Shown one piece after another: positions 59,851 through 64,000 of a stretch of 64,000 bases of DNA; position 1 is the stretch's first letter; the number at the start of each line of letters is the position of its first letter. This DNA is from Lathyrus oleraceus (taxonomy: Eukaryota > Streptophyta > Magnoliopsida > Fabales > Fabaceae): positions 141,040,188-141,104,187 of the forward strand of contig NC_066580.1 of the NCBI RefSeq assembly GCF_024323335.1. The letters run 5' to 3'. Under the pieces are notes generated by a model. The model did not search any database. It was not told where the DNA came from and worked only from the letters and a program-made list of their open reading frames with translations. Position numbers and translations under genes: made by a program.

Positions 59851-61499
59851 GTGGAATGGTGTCCTTTGAGGACCGTGCACCTAATGAAGAAAGCAAACCC
59901 ACTGCCCGCTCATGGGAATTCATCAATCAGCATGGTGGACGGTTGTCCCGGAGAGTTTAAAGTGTTCAATGTTCGTTTCATAAGGAGGTCCTTGGTGACG
60001 ATGCACAAGGACATTTGCTTGGTGAGCGATTGTGAGCATGACCCCAAGGGGTTATATGGTAGTGAAAAGAGACATCCAGCATTGATGGATAAAGGTATGA
60101 TTCAAATTGTTCAATCCCGTCACGTAGATGACAATGTGAATGTCATAGTGCCTGTTTTCAAGAATCCAGAAAGAGTAGTCATTCAGTACAACAACAGTAA
60201 TAGTAACAACATCAGTTAGAGATCGGTATCTCTGTTTGTCATACGGTTTGCGGGTTCAGTCTTGTATTCATCTGATAAGGTTGTTCTATATCAGTATAAT
60301 GCAACAATGTTTAAAGATGGTCAAGAGGTTCCATTTCCTATGACCAGCTATGTAGTGAGCATTGCTGATGTTACTAAGGTGACCCGTAGCAGTCGAGTGT
60401 TTAGGCCCATGTTCCCAAAAGATAAGGAAGAATCAACTGTCAGTAAGAAGGTGGAAGTGCCTGCAGTAGATCCAGCTAGTGCTTCAAAGCGTCAGTCTGG
60501 AGAATCCAGCAATTTGAAGGCTAATGATGATATTGAGGTACTCCATTTGATCAAGAAAAGCGAGTTTAATATGGTGGAGCAGCTGCTCCAAACCCATCAA
60601 AGATTTCAGTACTGTCTTTGCTCATGAATTCAGAAGCGCACAGAAAAGCACTGCAGAGAGTTCTAGTGCAAGCATTTATGGAACATGATGTTACGATGGA
60701 TCAGTTTGATCATATAGTTTCTAACATCACTTCCTGCAATAATCTCAGCTTTTGTGGTGAAGAACTCCCTGAGGAGGGTAGGAATAATAATTTGCCTTTG
60801 CATATCTCAATGAAGTGCAAGGATGATGCTTTGTCCAATGTGCTAGTTGACACCGGATCTTCATTGAATGTGTTGCCAAAGTCAACATTATCAAAGTTGT
60901 CATATCAAGGAGCACCCATGAGGTATAGGGGTGTAATCGTCAAAGCTTTTGACGGTTCACGCAAAACAGTGATAGGTGAAGTGGATCTTTTAGTGAAGGT
61001 AGGTCCGAGTGATTTCCAGATTACTTTCCAAGTAATGGATATCCACCCGGCTTATAGTTGTCTGTTGGGAAGGCCATGGATCCACGAGGCGGGAGCTGTT
61101 ACCTCCATATTGCATCAGAAGCTCAAATTTTCCAAGAACGGGAAATTAGTCATTGTTGGCGGGGAAAAGGCATTGTTAGTTAGCCACCTGTCATCTTTCT
61201 CTTATGTTGAAGCAGAGGATGAGGTTGGAACTTCGTTCCAAGCCTTATCTATTGCTACTGAAAAGAGAGTTGGGGCACCTATGTCCTCATTGAAAGATGC
61301 AAGGAAGATTGTTGAAATAGGTAATGTTGATCAGTGGGGGCGCATGGTAGAGGTCTCCGACAACAAAGGTAGAACTGGTTTGGGCTTTCAACAGGGTTTA
61401 TCAATTGTTAGGTCTGAGGATATGCAACTTAGCTTCTGTAGCGGAGGGTTCATTCATGGCAATGAACAACACTTAGCTATTGTGCTAGAAGATGACTAA
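59851..61499 (+). pseudogene. Ogre-C gag-pro linker and protease
   Basis: The linker at 59851-60627 has MVDGCPGEFKVFNVRFIRRS and VTKVTRSSRVF, with a stop near 60219. A frame change near 60600 leads to an intact 293-codon stretch, 60618-61499, with the protease: VLVDTGSSLNVLPKS at about 60840, VKAFDGSRKTVIGEVDL, SCLLGRPWIHEAGA. The DTGS active site is unaltered, unlike in Ogre-A. Confidence 0.88.
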
Positions 61500-61740
61500 G
61501 AGGAAGACTGCACCAATTTTGTGACGCATGGAAAGGCTTGCAACAATTGGACTGATGTTGACATTCTTATTATTTTGCATCAATCTAAGTAATTGCTTTT
61601 ATATGTTTAGAAATCCTTCTCCTATGCCTAAGGGGGAAGTGAACATTGTTGGGCATTTCAAATTTGATCATCATTAAAATTAATTCTATTCATCCACATC
61701 AATGATGTTTTTTTTTACTTTTTGCTTTATTCTGAAAATG

Positions 61741-61841
61741 GTAATCACAAAATACATAAATAAACAATATAATTGTCCATTTGCATAATGTTTGGTCACA
61801 AATTCACTTCTCTAAAATCAAAATATCAAATCATTATGCAG
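61741..61841 (+). other. Ogre-C pro/RT intron (101 nt) with intact splice sites
   Basis: Donor AAAATG then GTAATCACAAAA, acceptor ATTATGCAG then GTTGG, with an AT-rich body and a CTAAAAT candidate branch point about 20-25 nt upstream of the acceptor. After the acceptor the frame reads LVSKPIEYNGPSPSPNFEFP, the RT N-terminal leader. An unspliced transcript would meet stops in the spacer. Confidence 0.65.
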
Positions 61842-64000
61842 GTTGGTTTCTAAACCCATTGAATACAATGGTCCTTCTCCTTCTCCAAATTTTGAATTCC
61901 CTAGGTTTGAGGTCGAGGAGGAAAGTGACGAAGAAGTGAGTGATGAATTGTCTCGTCTTCTTAAGCATGATGAAAAAAAAATCAGTCGTTTGAAGAGAAG
62001 ATTGAATTAGTCAACTTGGGTTCCTTGGATGATGTGAAGGAAGTCAAGATTGGGTCTCGACTATGTCCAGATGTTAAGAAGGGGTTGATTGATCTTCTTT
62101 GAGAGATTCAGATGTGTTTGCTTGGTCCTATCAAGACATGCCTGGTTTGGATTCTGAGATAGTGGAGCATAGATTATCGTTTAAACCAGAATGCCCGCCA
62201 GTCATGCAGAAGTTGAGAAGAACGCATCCTGATATGGAAGTGAAGATCAAAGAAGAAGTGAAAAAGCATATTGATGCCGATTTCCTTGTGACCGCTAAAT
62301 ATACGCAATGGGTTGCTAATATTGTGCATGTGCCAAAGAAAGATGGAAAATTCCGCATGTGTGTTGATTACAGAGATTTAAATAAAGCTAGTCTGAAAGA
62401 TGATTTCCCTCTACCACACATTGATATGTTGGTAGACAATACTGCTAAATTCAAAGTCTTTTCGTTTATGGATGGATTTTCCGAATATAATCAGATTAAG
62501 ATGGCACCCGAAGATATGGAGAAGACCACATTCATTACACCTTGGGGAACATTTTGTTATAGAGTGATGCCTTTCGGTTTAAAAAATGCTGGTGCAACTT
62601 ACCAAAGAGAAATGACTACTCTTTTCCATGATATGATGCATAAAGAGATTGAAGTTTATGTCGATGACATGATTGGTAAATTAATTGATGAAGAGGAACA
62701 TGTTGAGCATTTGTTGAAGGTATTCCAGCGTTTGAGGAAGTATAAACTCCGCTTGAATCCCAATAAGTGCACTTTTGGTGTTCGTTCTGGTAAGTTGTTG
62801 GGATTTATTGTCAGCGAGAAGGGTATTGAGGTTGATACTGCCAAGGTCAAAGCAATACAAGAGATGCATTCGCCCAAAACTGCGAAGCAAGTCAGAGGTT
62901 TTCTTGGCTGCTTGAATCACATCTCAAGATTTATTTCACACATGAATGCAACATGTGCTCCTATATTCAAGCTTCTTTGGAAAGATCAATCTTGTGATTG
63001 GACCGAAGATTTCCATAAAGCTTTTGACAGTATCAAAGAATATCTGCTTGAACCCCCAATTTTGTCTCCACCTGTTGAAGGAAGACCATTGATTATGTAT
63101 TTGACTGTGCTTGAAGATAGTATAGGTTGAGTTCTTGGTCAGCAAGATGAGACTGGAAAGAAAGAATTTTCAATTTACTACTTCAGTAAGAAGTTCACCG
63201 ACTGTAAGACTCGGTATTCTATGCTAGAGAAGACTTGTTGCGCATTGGCTTGGGCCGCTAAGCATCTGCGTCAGTATATGTTGAATCATACCACTTGGTT
63301 GATATCCAAAATGGATCAATTCAAGTATATATTTGAGAAGCCTGCTTTAACTGGGAGGATTGCCCGTTGGCAGATGTTATTATTACAGTATGATATCCAA
63401 TACCGATCTCACAAAACGATCAAAGGTTGTATCTTGGCTGAGCATTTGGCTCACCAACCGATTGAAGACTATCAGTTAGTGCAGTATGACTTTCCTGATG
63501 AAGAGATCTTGTACTTGAAAATGAAAGATTGGGATGAACCATTGCTTGAAGAAGGGCCAAAACCTGGTTCCCGTTGGGGCATGGTGTTTGTTGGAGCTGT
63601 TAATCAATATGGTAATGGCATTGGGGCAGTGATTATTACTCTTCAAGGCACACATTTTCCCTTTATATCTAGATTGACTTTCAAGTATACAAACAACATG
63701 GCAGAATACGAAGATTGCATTATGGTGCTCGAAGAGGCCATTGATCTCAGAACCAAGAATTTAGATGTTCTTGGAGATTCAGCTTTGGTTGTGAATCAGA
63801 TCAAAGGTGAATGGGAGACGAATCAACCCGGTTTGATACCATATAGAGATTATGCGAGGAGGATTTCTACTTTCTTTACCAAGGTTGAATTTCATCATAT
63901 CCCTCGAGATGAAAACCGGATGGCAGATGCTCTTGCAACGTTGGCATCAATGATTGTAGTGAAGTATTGGAATGAAGTTCCCAATTTGACTGTGATGCGT
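61842..64000 (+). pseudogene. Ogre-C reverse transcriptase, RNase H and archaeal-type RNase H
   Basis: The leader (61842 onwards) suffers frame changes in the A run near 61972-61981 and near 62099-62110. From 62099 the frame is open for 343 codons: FRMCVDYRDLNKAS, FSFMDGFSEYNQIKM, RVMPFGLKNAG and the catalytic YVDDM, intact here. A TGA at about 63128 interrupts the RNase H start; the frame continues with STLEKTCCAL-type and TWLISKM motifs. The second RNase H begins WGMVFVGAVN near 63585: the first catalytic Asp is Val. MAEYEDC, GDSALVVNQIKG and HHIPRDENRMADAL follow to the window end. Confidence 0.9.

Larger units (their letters stand above)
50914..64000 (+). mobile_element. Ogre-C: plus-strand Ogre, 5' LTR to RNase H, runs off the window
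   Basis: 5' LTR, PBS, 5' UTR, ORF1, gag, protease, intron, RT, RNase H and archaeal-type RNase H in order. Inserted in the integrase of Ogre-B in the opposite orientation; the expected duplication after its 3' LTR would be CTATC (50909-50913). Confidence 0.92.

Overview
The window is eukaryotic plant DNA made almost entirely of nested transposable elements. Giant Ogre-type Ty3/gypsy elements with LTRs of about 4.7 kb, a Cyclops-like Athila element with LTRs of about 1.55-1.6 kb, a Sirevirus tail and a PMD-carrying Mutator-like element together point to a legume with a large genome, most likely tribe Fabeae (pea, vetch, Lathyrus). That assignment is inference from element families. I see no intact host single-copy gene, no rRNA, no genuine tRNA gene and nothing prokaryotic.

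Layout, left to right: (1) 1-3411 (+), the 3' end of a Ty1/copia Sirevirus: envelope-like ORF, two polypurine tracts and an LTR with four palindromes. (2) 3412-9947, a Mutator-like element (MULE) cut on its left by the Sirevirus. It holds a broken, spliced plant-mobile-domain (PMD/MAIN-like) gene (-), a divergent broken MuDR transposase (+), a 149-bp tandem array between their promoters, and a small open third ORF (-). (3) 9948-11890 (-), a gag-pro fragment of an Ogre ('Ogre-D') fused to (4) 11891-24426 (-), 'Ogre-A', truncated in integrase, whose RT region carries a complete 443-bp TRIM with TSD ATGTG. (5) 24427-50913 (-), 'Ogre-B', inserted in the LTR of Ogre-A. Its 3' LTR is split by a 13.3-kb Cyclops-like element (29035-42378, TSD GTATG) and its 3' UTR by a 4.66-kb solo Ogre LTR (43131-47789, TSD GGTAA). 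(6) 50914-64000 (+), 'Ogre-C', inserted in the integrase of Ogre-B in the opposite orientation and running off the window.

The order of insertion can be read from the nesting: Ogre-A/D is oldest, then Ogre-B, then Cyclops, the solo LTR and Ogre-C independently; the TRIM hit Ogre-A separately. Nearly all reading frames carry nonsense codons or frameshifts. In Ogre-A, Ogre-C and Cyclops the frames are nonetheless mostly collinear, so domains and active-site residues can be read. The Ogre copies show the lineage's extra ORF1, a second (archaeal-type) RNase H, and a short intron between protease and RT.

The most unusual items are the PMD-MULE cassette with its G-box tandem array and open third ORF, the TRIM with tRNA-like box A/box B signals across its LTR/PBS junction, the Ogre intron with an intact acceptor in one copy and a mutated one in the other, and the two related env-like ORFs in the Cyclops-like element.
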